From NCBI GenBank assembly GCA_964017195.1, contig OZ024887.1, positions 3,276,881 through 3,340,880 of the forward strand: a DNA stretch of 64,000 bases, in the 5' to 3' direction. Position 1 is the stretch's first letter, and each line of letters opens with the position of its first letter. The notes beneath the pieces were generated by a model that was not told the origin of the DNA, ran no database searches, and saw only the letters and a program-made list of their open reading frames with translations. A program made the translations under genes and the position numbers. This document shows, piece after piece, positions 12,083 to 24,313 of the stretch. The DNA is from Siderastrea radians. Its lineage: Eukaryota > Cnidaria > Anthozoa > Scleractinia > Rhizangiidae.

Positions 12083-15000
12083 CTATGCTGGTGCCATGGC
12101 TTTTAGATCTTTTATACACTGGCTAACACTTTCTTTTTCCTGTAGATAGATCAACAGTGAAACAATAATTAATAATATTTCAATCATTTGCAGTAAAAAT
12201 GATTTCCTATTAAGCATTCTTTTTTTTTACCTGCCTTTGAAACAGTACCTTGAAAGGCAAAAAAGCAGAAAAGCAACCAAAGATTGCCATCAAGAGGATA
12301 GACAAGGAAGTGGAAAGTGCCCAATTAGTTTTAAGGTTGAGGATAGTAGGTACATGTAATATCCTTAAAGCCACAGCTACACCAGGAATGTTTTGGTTGC
12401 ACAAGTGAGGCGACCTCTCAAAAAATGACATTGTTAGCATTTGGCAAAAATAACATGTAGTCACTAATAAAGCTGAAGAACTGACATGAAAAAGAAATTA
12501 GTGAGATTACTATATTATTATCTTTTGCAACCAGTGTACACAGTTGTTGTGTCACTTGCTCAATGGTGGCTGCACATGCCAGCCAGTGTGCACTTTCAAC
12601 AAGTGATATCACATGTGCCAGAAAAAACAAAAAAATCGATTGGTGGAATCAGAGTCAAACAGTGAGATGAAAAGGGTGACAATGCAGTAAGACAGTTGAA
12701 GCTAGAACACAGTGCTACATGTAGAGAGATATCCTGTACTCTTGTCTAAACACTGCATTGTACTTACCAGTTGAAGTGAAATACTCTTCACAACTTCTCT
12801 TTCCACCCAGTCAACTATGTGCTGTTGTTCTGTTCTTCGCTGAAAAGCTTCGATCTCTGCTTGATAATCCTGTATTAAAATGTTCACTTTTGTTATAAAT
12901 TCTGTACAGGGTCAAGAGCTTTACCAAATTAAAATGTCATATGGAAGGGCAGGATTTAACAAATCATGGAAAATTTACCAATAAGCTATGATACAATGTT
13001 ATGGAGGAATACCAATACCAATAATAGTAGAAAAATGCATACAGAAAATACTAATACTTACTGGAGACACATGGGAATTTGGAAACTGCCAAGTACAAAT
13101 ATGATATGTTTTTACCAACAAGTGTCAGGTGGATGTTAACAAGTACATGTAACATTGCTTGGGTTTAAAAACTTGAAGAAAATGCCAGACAACAGAATTT
13201 ACAGGACATGGATACATACCAAGCGTTTCTTCACCTCTCTGACAACTTCATGGAGCTTGTTACGATAATCCAACTCCATAGACATAGCATTACTCTCCTG
13301 TACAAAATAATGGTTTAGAAAATAAAGACTTCCATTTCCACCTTGTGAGACAATTTCCTGTTTAAAAAGGTAGTTACAGTATGTTTTTCAAGCCCCTTAT
13401 TTTTTTGAAGTGTGGATAACAATAAATCATCTAGTAAAAAAAATCTTTGTCCATTAAATAAAAGACTCAGTTCAGATACATTTTATCAGCTGGCAAGGGA
13501 TTAATTCACAAGATATTCCTCACATTTCAAATAAACCCACCCTAGCAATTACCGAAGCAAAAAAACCAACAAATACAATTAACATACAATGTAGATCACA
13601 CAGGAAATATTGAAATAACAGTTTGCACACTTTACAACAAAAAAAGAAGTGATATGGTCCACACATCACTAATGAAAGATCATTAGCATTAATGAGAAAT
13701 CAATGGGTAATCTACTAGTGCGAGGCCTTGTGTCCCACGGGAATGACATGTGGCCCCGGACTACACCATGAGTAATCAGCTCCCAAACATTAAGTGTTTC
13801 AAGTAATCAATGGAGCACAAAAAATGTGAGAGCTATAGAATATACAATTAATGTCATTGATTACCCATTGGTGTCAATGATTACTCATTACTTATTGCTT
13901 ACTCATTTTTTACCTATTGATTACTCATCTATTACTCCACTAGTCTGGACATACAACTTTAGGCAAACAAAATTCAAGGACTTTTCAAGGACAAAACCAA
14001 CTTTTTAAGCACTAGGTCTCATTTAATAAATCAACCTCCTTCTTCCTTTTTCATTTTCTATTTTTTTTTTACCACTCGCATACTCAATACATTCCAGACA
14101 CCTATCAGTCAGTGACAGTATTGGAGAGTAAGTCACAGTTGATACTGTAATTCTACTCTCTTGACAACATTTTGTAAAATGACTGCAGTCACTGTCTGAC
14201 CGCTGACTTGCTCTGTAGGTCTTGTATGCTGCATTTGATGTGAGACTTTAAGGGCCCATTACAGTATCTTTTTAGGCCGTTGCTAGGGAAAAATGAGTTT
14301 GCTGTAACTCAACACATGTATGCTTTCATTGGACCAAATTTGGACAACATTCATTGAGGGCAAGTATGGTTCAGTTTATGACGTCATCGGACCACGCCCC
14401 ATGTCACGCGATCAGAAACAGAAAAATGCGTTTTTACTTCAAGACTTACCTTTTTGTCCATAATTTCTTGTATCGTACCATTTCATAAGCTGTCTTGAGG
14501 AAATTTAAGCATGCGTTTTGGTTTACGAAGAAAAATAAACAAATAAGAATGAAAAATGTGTTTCTTTGACCACTCTTTTGGGTATAATTTTTTGTTTTCT
14601 GTTTTTTTCGCAAAAGGGATGCTTAAATTTCGAGAAAAAAAGATGTTTTTTCGAATTCTTTTAAAATGCAGCAGCTACGTTCACTTCTCGACGAGAAAAG
14701 TACATTTTTCGCGGCACCGGAAGTGACGCTACTTTTTTCACTGGCCAGGTGCCTAAGCATTAAATGGCTAGGTCGCTAAGGCGATAAGTTTCCCATTCTT
14801 GGCATCGTGGACGGTAGCTGAGCTGAGCTGAGCTGTTGTTGGAATAATGGCCGCGAGTCAGATAAAGCCGTCGAACTGGATGTGTAATGATGATTGGTTT
14901 TTCCGTTGGATTGCTTCAGTTCTCGCTTCTTTCACGCTCCAGTCGGCGATCTGTTTTACGAACGGCGCAAGCCATTCAACAATATGGATACACGGAGTCG

Positions 15001-18000
15001 AATTGGGTTGGTCCGGACTTAGAGTCCAGAGAATTTTATGACAATCTTTGAAATACTGCTTACTGACAAGGAATGAAAGAGCAACGATTACGTTACGTAT
15101 TGCAGACCTTGGACGAGTTGTGGCTTTCATGACAAAGGTATCACTCTTCAAGCTGAATTTCTGTCCACATCGACTGCACTGGAACTCAAACTCTTCAACT
15201 GTGTTTTGTTTTACCGAACAAAATTCGTATTTCTCAGTCCTTTCTACAGTCACAGTCTTTTAGATCGCTTAATTACTTTTTGCAAATTTCTCAAGTGATG
15301 TTGTTAGCAGACGTTGCCCATCAGATGTATCGAGCTCACCATTATTTGTCAGGTATTCTATCGTGTGCTTTAATAATAGCATTGTCAATGTGGGCATGAA
15401 ATTCGCGCGATAGAGCTGCTTTCAAGGACAATTTTAATACAAGCTTCCTTTCTTGCTGTAGCTGCTCCACGCTGTCTTGCGACAGTGGCTGCAAGTCAGT
15501 GGCCTCGAGAGCTTCGTTTCTTGAAGAGCTGTCTAAACACTGGAGTTGCTCAGGTTCGGAAGGACAGTTCACAGGTTCGCACATCGATTACAGTTTTCTA
15601 GCAAGCGACATCAGGTAGCTTGGGAGCAGTCGAAGTCACGGCCGCAAACACAGGGATTTCTTTATGGGTTCGGGATGATGGCACAGTACTTATTTCGGTT
15701 TGCCTTCGCATCACTGACATTTCTATTCCCGACCTGACACTGAAAATCTTTGAATGTCGGCTTTTCGCGATCTGCATTTCCCCATCGACTTGCAGCCATC
15801 GCTGCGCTTTCTGTTTACGTGCGTACGTGGATAGCTTCGAGCTCATTTTCAACTGAAACACCCAGTTTAAGAAATAAAGGCACAACTCACATGTTGTAAA
15901 CGTAAAGCAAAATATTAAAATCAATTTAAAAAATAAACAAAGAAGTCTCTTTTGTGTTTGTCGTAACGAAATAAAAAAATTATCGGCGACTTGAACCGGC
16001 GACGGGCTGGCGCCGGGAGGCCAGAAAGCGCGCGAAAAATTTGCAGACGACCGGAAGTAAAATTGCACGCGCATGGCAACCGTGTATCATAGCAACGAGA
16101 TACTTTAATGGGCCCTTAAAGCACTTCTCCCATGCAATTGATGCCAATGAGTTTGTTACAAACACAGCACATAACCTTTTGTTTATTGCTTTCATTTTCT
16201 TTCACCAAGCTAAACTTAGCATCACTTAACCATTTACGATTAAACACACATTTGCCCATGCTTTATTTAAATTGTAAAAAGTTTAAATTAACTAATCACA
16301 TGCAAGACCTTGTAATGGCCAGAAACTCCAGAATAATAACAAGGTATCTTTCGGTCAAGGAATGGCAGAAATTAATTTAGAAATTGACTGGACACAACAC
16401 AATGCACATCCCAAGATTACACCCTGCATTCACAGTTTTAGTAGGTGCACAGTAATAGAGTAACAAGTAAGTGGTGCAAGGAAAACTTGCCAGTCTTACC
16501 CTCATAATTTCTACGATGTCCTTCCTGGCTGAGAGCATGTACTCAACTTTCTTTACTTCTTCTATCTGCTCAGTTAAATCCTGGATTTCAGCATTCCGGC
16601 CTTCATTAAACATGTCAAGGATTCCCTGTTTGTTTAAAATGAGAGTGACTAAATACAAACAACTTCACAGCAAAGAAATGAGATTCCACAGAAGTTTCTG
16701 GTCCCATTTTGGTTGGGAGGCAATAGTGGGAAAAGTTGCAGCTAACACATGTTGTATTTAAACTTCAGCAACAACACTAGAATTTGCCAGATTTCAGAGA
16801 TAAGTCTTTCACTTTACATGTGCGTTATGTTCGTTTTGCAATCATTAACCTAGGTGTAGGCTTTTATCCCCCCAATACAGCTGGAAATTGAACCTACATG
16901 TATTTTTGACCCAGAATAAAGAAAACATGCTGATCACTAATGCCACAATCACAGTTTAACCTTCTCACCTCACAAACCCTTCTACACTGTAATCAGAGAT
17001 ACAAGACATTTTTTTTTCAGTGTTAATAATTTAATAAAGTACCCAACTAACTGTTACTGTCTAATTTCAGGTAGCGCCCTTAAAAATGTGGTAACTGACC
17101 TGAGATCTGTCATCAAGTAAGTCAGCTACTGGTTTGGCAATCCTTCTGGCCAGAACATAAAGGGTTGCTCCCATAACAACAGCAAGAACAGTCTGCAAAA
17201 TAACATTCAAAATATGAATTCAAGGGATACCTTCTTTTGTAAAAGAAACAGAAAATGGCTGCATTGAGCTTAAACAACCTGAAGCAAACACTTAAGGTCA
17301 GTTGCCTTATTTCATGCAAAGATCAAAATTTTATCTTGATACTCCCTCTTGTGAGGGATCAAGTTATGTAAATGTAACACACCATATCTATTTCTTATTT
17401 GGTGGATGAAAGTTTTACCTCAACTCAAATTACAAAGTTCTGCAATATAGAAGTACCTCATCATGAATGACAAGTATTTCCTTTGACAGTGCATAGGCAA
17501 GAAACCCTCCTATGAGAAGAGTATGCCCTGTAACAGAAACAGACAAAACAGGATTTAATTATTTAAAAAAAAATCTGTCTATCTTGGTGTGTTGACATCT
17601 ATATATGGCAGCCCCTTGATAACAGTTAAACAAAATTTAAAGTTGTTCTTCTCTTAATAAGATAGACATCTTAATCTAAATTTTAAAGGAAAAGTAAAAC
17701 ATTGAAATTAATTAATCAATAATTCAATGAAAATAGAAAACCTATCATTTCATGAAAGTAACAGACTTTTCGGTTAAAGCCTTTCAAAGGTCAGCAGTGT
17801 GACTGACGAAAGGCTATGCCCAAAACGCTTAAGATGTTTTACAAAATGACCCCTTTTCTCTTTTTTGAGACTTACTGGTATTCCTTTATTGTGTTATACT
17901 ACTTGTTGCATCTGTAACCATGACACTTACAAGTGGCATCTATTGCAGGTGTCACAGGTTCAACTGAGACCCATACAGCAGTAAACCCTCAATTATCAGC

Positions 18001-21000
18001 CCACACAGGTTAAAATAATTATTTAGCTCTGGAAAAATTAAATTTTGGCTATGTTTACACAGAGGTCTGATCCAGTTCCAGTCTGAAAATCAAAGCAGAT
18101 CACCTTCTTGTTTATTTCTGTAGAGTATTAATGGTCCTGTTTAAACAGACCTGTACTGGGCCAAAAATGAACTGGAACCATTTGGAACCAGTCTTGTAAA
18201 AATACAAGGTGTATTGGATAATTTCAAAGAAGCTTTAAGCAAATACACAATAATTATGAAGAAAGAAACCTTTATTAGCAAGTTGACTAACATAGAAAAT
18301 AACACATTTTTTTTTAATAGTTTAATGCAGTTGGCATTTCTCACCTGTTTCCCCAGTTTTTTCTTTCAGCATAGCACTGACGTCCCTAAAGAACTGACCA
18401 AACTCAGGCTGAGGAGTCTCCTCTGAAAAAAACAAAACAAAAACAAAGACAGTTACAACTGTAGTGATTATGGTGCCATGTTTATCTTAATTCATAGTAA
18501 GTTGTTGTCACAAATGCACAAGAATTGAAGAGGTACAACTGTAGAAGAGAACAAAGCTGGGACGTAAGCCTAAAACCTGCCTGTCATGTTAGGAGATCCA
18601 AAGGAATTATTGATCTTGGCTTTCGGGCAAAAGTTTACATCACACTGTGACCCTCTTTGATACTGGTCAGGTCATGTTTTAGACATTTGGAAAACCTGGC
18701 ACTCTACAGATGAAAATCTTAAACATCTGACTCATGAAAAATTTTTTGTATCTGATGAGTTATCAGGTTCATGCGTTTATTGTCAACTGTTCTGCCATTC
18801 TTTCACAAATCAAAATCGAGCTTGTTTCATTCAAATTTCTTACTGTCATATAGGTACACATTTGTACCTTGTTAGGACTATGGGTGGTTCATTTTCTGCT
18901 AAGTAATTCAGGTAAAACCTTTTCAACACAATGCAGCTCAAGACAAAACTGTTGTCTAGTTTTAAGTCACATGTTTGATCTACACACCCAGGGCTGTTGT
19001 TACTTTAACAGCTGTAATGCAAAACAACTGTTAAAGCTGAGTATGTTTGATGGGATGTTGAGATTATAAGTGAACTGGCCTCTTGTTGGAAAAATTCACT
19101 CACAAAGCAACCAGTTTGTAACAAGTGAAAAGGTCAATGGAACAGGTGACTAAAAGCTTAATGGGAGCCCTGTGCTTGTTGTTCCATGAGTAAAGTGAAC
19201 CTAGAACAGTCAAGATAACCGGTAACATTAAGGTCCCAACAAGTTTATTCAGTACTGACAGGTGTTGTGGGTTACAGCCCCTAATGACATTCCTGTTAAA
19301 GAGGTATCAAATCATATTAACCTTTAGCCTGTGGCACTTGACACATCAGTCTTGAAGTCACTGGAGCACTGTGAAGGAATTTACATGAGAAATTACCACT
19401 AAATATCTTGAATATTATCAAAATAGATTGCTTGGACCTCGGTACAGTCACCTTTCTTCAGTTGACATTCAGGAGTCCACTTTTCAGATGTAAATTGCAG
19501 AAGGGCCACAGTGTTTTTGCGTCACTGGTGTCTGCTCATACAAGGTTTTAGGTTAAAATTAGAAGAATTGAATTATACTCTCCAAAGAAACTAGAGCAGT
19601 ACTTAAGAGGTGGAGGGCTAAACTTTGAACACCCGGCCACTTATTTGTGTGTTACTGAATAACAACTGTTCCTTTTGTTTTCACATGTCTCATTCTTCAA
19701 AGCATTAATTGGTGTCCAAGTGCAATGCAGACGCAAGCAAAAGAATTTTCATTTAGGAGTGATTTGGCACCAATGGATCATCAATACGTTTACCGTATTT
19801 TCTGGTGTATAAGTCAATCCGGTGTATAAGTCGACGCTAGTTTTTGATTGTAAAAATTGGGATTTTCTCTATTTGTGAAGTACAGTACCACTGAAAGGAA
19901 AGTTACCACCCTCTCGCGAGACGCAAATCGCGTTGCGCGCTACGCGATTCTTGTAGCGCGAGACGCGATTCTCGTAGTGCGCGAACCCTAAAAACTGTAA
20001 GTATTGTAGCTTAAAATTCTCTCGTAATTTTGATTGCCTATTGTAAAGCGAACGCCGATTGATAACGATCATTGAACGATCGGAGAACCCGGCGCCATTC
20101 GCGTCGTTTCGAGCAAAAACTAAGAACTGCTTTGCAAATTCCAAGTGCGTGAATTTCACATGTACATGCAACTTTACATCAGATTATTGCCAACAGCAAT
20201 TCTAAACGACAATTCTTTATATGCCTTAACATTGAAAAGCCACATCCATGGTTGCATTAAATGAATGGAAAGCAAATCTATAAATTTACCGAATGATCGA
20301 TCGAACCACATTCTTCATCGAACAAATTTAACCGCTGCACATGCAAGGCTTCTAATTTCACTTTGACAGGTTATTCCACAAACGTATTTTGTCACCGAAA
20401 TCTGCTGGATTAGTTAACTGCTAATGTTTCGTGGCTCTCGTGTGTTTTTAAATTCAATAGTGATCTGTCGAAATTGAGACAAAAATTTGCCGATCATTCG
20501 ATCCGAAGCGCACACTTCGTGCTTTGTCAACAAAGGACACAAAGCGCTGTCAACTCTTCGGCATTTATATTTTAAATCGATAGAATCAAGTTTTATAGTG
20601 AATGAAATTTTGAAAGTGATGTGTGAATAGGCTGTGAGTTAACAAATTTCCCTCGAAAATTCTTGATTTTGGATGGCATTATGCGATAGTAGCAGACGTG
20701 ACAGGTTTCAAATTACACATGCACGTTGTTTTGAAGTTATGCCAATTATTTTTGTCCATGTGTTTCAGCGAATTGAAGGTAAATTATACCGCTTGCTTGA
20801 TAAAAAAAACTAAATCGTTTTACTTTATTGAAGCGAATTCACTATGTCGTTTGCTAAAAGAAACTTCAAACACGTTCTCTGTTTTCAGTTTTTATCGAAA
20901 GCGATGTGTCGATCGCTGATGTCGCGAGCTTGAGCGTAATGAAAACTTCAAACACAATCTTATTTCAATCAACTTGTTTACGGCGAACTAACAGGTATAT

Positions 21001-22690
21001 GTGTTGGATATGAATTTTAAAACTCGCCAATCGATTTTTATGTTCTACTGATGACAAAGCCCGAAAACTACAGACATAGTCAGTCGATTGCGATGTATTA
21101 TGTCGCCAGCTATGAAAAATAAACTCAAACTTCTTTCTTGGTGTTGCACCAAAGCACCGAAGTGTCCGAAGTGCAGTTGCTAACCCGTGAAAATCGCTTC
21201 GCGAATTTCATTGGTAAATCGTTCCTAATTTATGCCAAAATTGCCGCTTCAGTGACTCTTGCGCTACGCGATTCGCGTAGCGCGCGAAATGAGACGCGAC
21301 TGGTAACTTTCCTTTGGGCGGTACTGTATAAACCGACTTTAAAGACAACAATATTTTGTTGTTAAACAACTGTAAGGAACAAAAAATCTCATTGATCGAG
21401 TGACAAACGTTTACGAGAGTTACGTAAAACAGGTTTGAAATTTGTAACTTAGCTGTTGAAATGTTTGAATTTAACAAACCTTGTAACTTTTAGGATACTT
21501 TTAGAGGCTTTCTGTTTCAAGTAAAACCCCAAAATATTAGAAAGAGAAGAACGTAAACTGTGAACGAAGCTGTGAACACACCCCATCTTGGCTGACTTAG
21601 TAACCTGGTAGTGAAAGCCAGAGGTTGTGTGGTTACCAAGTCAAGTACGTGCCATGAAACACTCACGGTCAATGTGCAAAAGACTAAGTGAAATAGACGA
21701 TGGTTTTGCGCTTGTTTTGTGTAACAACTGCCCCCAACAAAGTTAATAACATCGCCATGTATATTCCAGTGGATTTAAGGAAAAGCACTGACTTCCACGG
21801 AGCTAACAAGCTTTTAGTATGGCACATGAAAGAAAGAACGAATTCATGGGACGCCACATGTAAACACGGAACATAGCGCATGGATGAGAGATACCATGAG
21901 GCAAAGATTTTGTTTATTGAATACCATGTTAAATACTAATTAAGTGTTGTTCTCGAAGTTCCTTGTGAAGTTGCAATCACTTTTTTCCGCTTTCGATGCC
22001 ACTATTATGCTAATTACATATGCTGTTTTCAATGATCGAACGGCTACTGATTTTTGGACGGTGTATAAGTCGAGGGCGATTTTTGGGGCTGATTTTTAGG
22101 TCGACTTATACACCGGAAAATACGGTAATAAACATAGCATTTGAAATAATACTTTAGAATTGTAAACTTCTATCTTGCTTACCTAACTTTTGCATGTTGT
22201 AACAGTCTAGCTGCACCACCTATAAAAATAAATAACATTTTCAACATAAATCCACTGACTTGCAGTTGCTTTTTACCTGGGAATTCTCAATTTGACGGTA
22301 CGATATAGACAGTCCCAATTTCAAGAGTCTCGTTCTATGTACAAATTTTGTACGGCTGATGTTTGTGCATAAGGCTAGCGACAACATGACAGTAGTTGAA
22401 TGAACGATCAAGTATGGGGCTATAAAGAAATCTTTTCACTAGCAACAGATAAAGGTAAGTTCGAACTTAGAAATTAAGTATAGGATTATAAGGCTGATAT
22501 AAGCTTAGATAGCATCATGAACAGCTTGGCACTATTGTTACATAATTTCATAAGTCATCGACCGATGCAAAAACCTTCAAATTCCGCCACTCAAACGCCT
22601 AATTTCAAAGCTAGATGATAATTATAAAATTCCACATTAAAATAATAAACACTTACCGATTCTAGTGGCCAAACGTAGCCGAGAAATCAT
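12083..22690 (-). CDS. ATP5PB: mitochondrial ATP synthase peripheral-stalk subunit b, 10 coding exons, 240 aa
   Basis: Subunit b anchors the peripheral stalk of F1Fo ATP synthase in the inner mitochondrial membrane. Coding exons in transcript order: 22690-22657, 22219-22183, 19368-19322, 18422-18345, 17527-17457, 17192-17100, 16625-16500, 13297-13220, 12869-12768, 12139-12083. All introns are GT-AG and the joined 723-nt frame is open to TAG. Residues 1-40 are basic and free of acids (MISRLRLATRIGG...), as expected of a mitochondrial import sequence. Two hydrophobic spans (about 66-85 and 90-107, with the family motif YALSKEI) form the membrane hairpin. A long charged helix follows, with LDYRNKLHEVV, KKRLDYQ and VDWVEREVVKSIS matching the animal family. 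The human precursor is 256 aa. The frame is open upstream of 22690 to 22876, but a start there would bury the import sequence. The 47-nt third exon was placed by phase and is the least certain. Confidence 0.92.
14858..15253 (-). pseudogene. transposase fragment
   Basis: 131 codons on the minus strand inside the TTAA-flanked element. Visible elements are a Cys-x2-Cys pair (CSRCGQKF) about residue 26, a hydrophobic helix (NVIVALSFLVS) and a terminal FDG motif. The motif continues out of frame as LTRGHYSNN, so a 1-nt indel has ended the reading frame. It is probably the catalytic-domain start of the element's own transposase. No selection for expression is expected. Confidence 0.55.
15598..15846 (-). 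pseudogene. N-terminal fragment of the same transposase
   Basis: 82 codons from the ATG at 15846. The basic, helical N-terminus begins MSSKLSTYARKQKAQRW and is followed by a Ser/Thr-rich linker to the stop at 15598. The next open segment, 15584-15342, is Leu/Gln/Glu-rich and lies just after the stop in another frame. This fits one ancestral protein cut by small lesions. Confidence 0.45.
19791..22127. mobile_element. DNA transposon with CCGTATTTTC termini, ATP5PB intron 2
   Basis: Inverted ends of about 25 bp, CCGTATTTTCYGGTGTATAAGTC, lie just inside TA dinucleotides at 19791-19792 and 22126-22127. A second internal copy of GGTGTATAAGTCGA sits near each end. I see no transposase ORF. The element lies between coding exons 2 and 3 of ATP5PB and makes up most of that 2.8-kb intron. 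The superfamily is uncertain; a TA duplication fits several. Confidence 0.75.
19881..21328. mobile_element. second transposon nested inside the first, Tc1/mariner-like ends
   Basis: TA-CAGTACC at 19881 and GGTACTG-TA ending at 21328 are inverted ends. The shared GGAAAGTTACCA follows at each end. CAGT next to a TA duplication is usual for Tc1/mariner. Next to each end is a cluster of GCGCTACGCGATTC-like CG-rich palindromes (19912-19985 and 21258-21300). No transposase ORF of useful length is present. It was inserted into the CCGTATTTTC element, so it is the younger of the two. Confidence 0.7.
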
Positions 22691-24313
22691 GGTCGTTTGA
22701 TCTTTACTGTCCAATATGGCCGACCACGGTGCAATCGTGAGGTTGCAAGGCACACTGGGTTGAGTTGGTAACCGAGCCTTTTTCGTAAGCATAGGTCTGC
22801 AGAGCGTACACAGCGAGTTTTGATGAACAGAATGAAAGACAGACCAAAGACCATTGCATTTCATGACCTCTTTCATTGTGCATCCTTACTGACTTTATTT
22901 ATTTACACAGATTTAGAACTTAGTAGGTTTTCATTGAGGCTGAGCTTTCCAGAGAAATCAAATTGTCGTTTTCTCCTAAGAAAGCGTGCTGACTAACCTT
23001 CTTTATCGTATAGTTTTCGCAGGGAATCATCACATTTGTCAGTTGATTTTCTTTTCAATTTTTCGTCAGAAATATAACTGACAAGAATAGACTTATTAAA
23101 ACATTTCACTACAAAAATTTGTGATAATACATTTCTTGAAAGCACGATAAAAAGTTAAAAAACGACGACGTTTCGACGTTTGCTTAACGTCATTATCAAG
23201 TCAAAGTAAAAAAATATGCTAAAATACATAAATACTGAATAAAACAATAGGTCATTAAAAATAACTGTAACAAGTGTAAAAAGGTAAACAAAGAGTTTTG
23301 CACGGATAGAGTCAATTTTCAACGATTTGTATATTTAAATTGGGCTTGAGTTCTTTGATAAGAAGCAAGAAGCATTTCATGCACAAGGCAAGCAAATTTC
23401 GTGTGACACTTTCTCAAAACGCGAAATTGGCTTTGTTTTAGAAGGTTCTTGTCGTCATGAGCTTTACTGATTGCCGATTACCCAATTTTTGTATTCAGCA
23501 ATGTGCTGATATCGGGTTGTGTAGCCCACATAATGTGCATCACACAGATCACGTCAAAATAAATAAACAACGCACTGCTGATTCACAATAGGCGATTTCC
23601 TTAGCTTTGAGATCTTGCTCCAATTTCTTGCTCACAAGAACAGGTTGCAATGTGTGGCCAATCTTATTGCTGAGATGGCGCCTTTAGTTTTACTGATGAA
23701 ATTCACACCCTCTCTGTGAATTAAGAAGTCGTATTGGTCCCTTGTGACGTCACGATGGGCTCCAATGATCAAAACGGTATTTCTTTTAGCGCTATCAAAC
23801 AGTTTGGCCCTGGAAAACTACAAGCCCACGACTGTGGAACACTGCGCTTCAACATCCGTTAATCTCTAAACTACCTTCAAAGAAAACGGGCCATTGAAGG
23901 CTGGAGAAGAAGAATGGGATGATTGTAGCATCTTCTTGATTCGCAGTAGGAGGTCTGGGCCCAAATCACGGATCATCAACCAAAGTCTTAAAAATCTTGG
24001 ATGTATTAATATGGAATTTGCGCTACATCAATTTATTTCCATTTTACCATTATGAAGAGGTTCTTCATGTTGTTGTTTATATGGATTTTTGAAAACGATG
24101 CTACTAAGTTGAAGCGCCTGAGCGAATGTGTCGGGAATATAAAATTTATGGGTATTGCCAGTCGTTTTTCTCCCCTGTTCTCTTCTTTTCCCTCTTCTTC
24201 TCTTTTGTGTGATTTTTGAGGACGATTGCAGTCATAAACCCTTGCTTGAGCGTAGTTCTGGGGAAAATGATGACGATTTACATAAAGCACATTCAAACAA
24301 TTTTTTAGAAGTT
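22691..24313. other. ATP5PB 5' flank and intergenic DNA
   Basis: No gene is supported here. The first 200 bp upstream of the ATP5PB start contain a GGCCGACCACGG stretch and should hold its 5' UTR and promoter; there is no obvious TATA box. At 23155-23235 a stretch reads on the minus strand as an open segment ending MTLSKRRNVVVF and stop. This resembles tails of retroelement ORFs and may be an old retroelement end. The rest is AT-rich without structure I can name. Confidence 0.5.

Larger units (their letters stand above)
14252..16115 (-). mobile_element. TTAA-flanked DNA transposon remnant in ATP5PB intron 7
   Basis: The 17-bp inverted termini start GGGCCCATTACAGTATC (left) and have one mismatch on the right. 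TTAA is duplicated at 14248-14251 and 16116-16119. TTAA duplications are made by Kolobok and piggyBac elements. The interior encodes, on the minus strand, a transposase broken into several frames: 15846-15598 (82 aa, basic start MSSKLSTYARKQKAQRW), 15584-15342 (Gln/Glu-rich helix) and 15253-14858 (a CSRCGQKF zinc-binding pair ending in QFDGF). Just past that stop, in another frame, is LTRGHYSNN. The FDG...TRGH arrangement is seen in eukaryotic Mutator-like and Kolobok transposases. The enzyme is dead through frameshifts and stops. The class is inferred, not proven. Confidence 0.7.

Noticed and set aside
16471..16761. Plus-strand ORF over 16471-16761
   Set aside because: Shadow of ATP5PB exon 7 on the other strand.
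22637..22876. Longer N-terminus for ATP5PB from upstream in-frame codons
   Set aside because: The upstream extension is Cys-rich and would hide the import sequence MISRLRLATRIGG. Family members start at the equivalent of the later Met.
23155..23235. Hammerhead ribozyme of a Penelope-like element
   Set aside because: The minus strand has a stem GACGTT/AACGTC followed by GAAAC, but the required CUGANGA core is not there (TTGATAATGA). Kept only as a possible retroelement tail.
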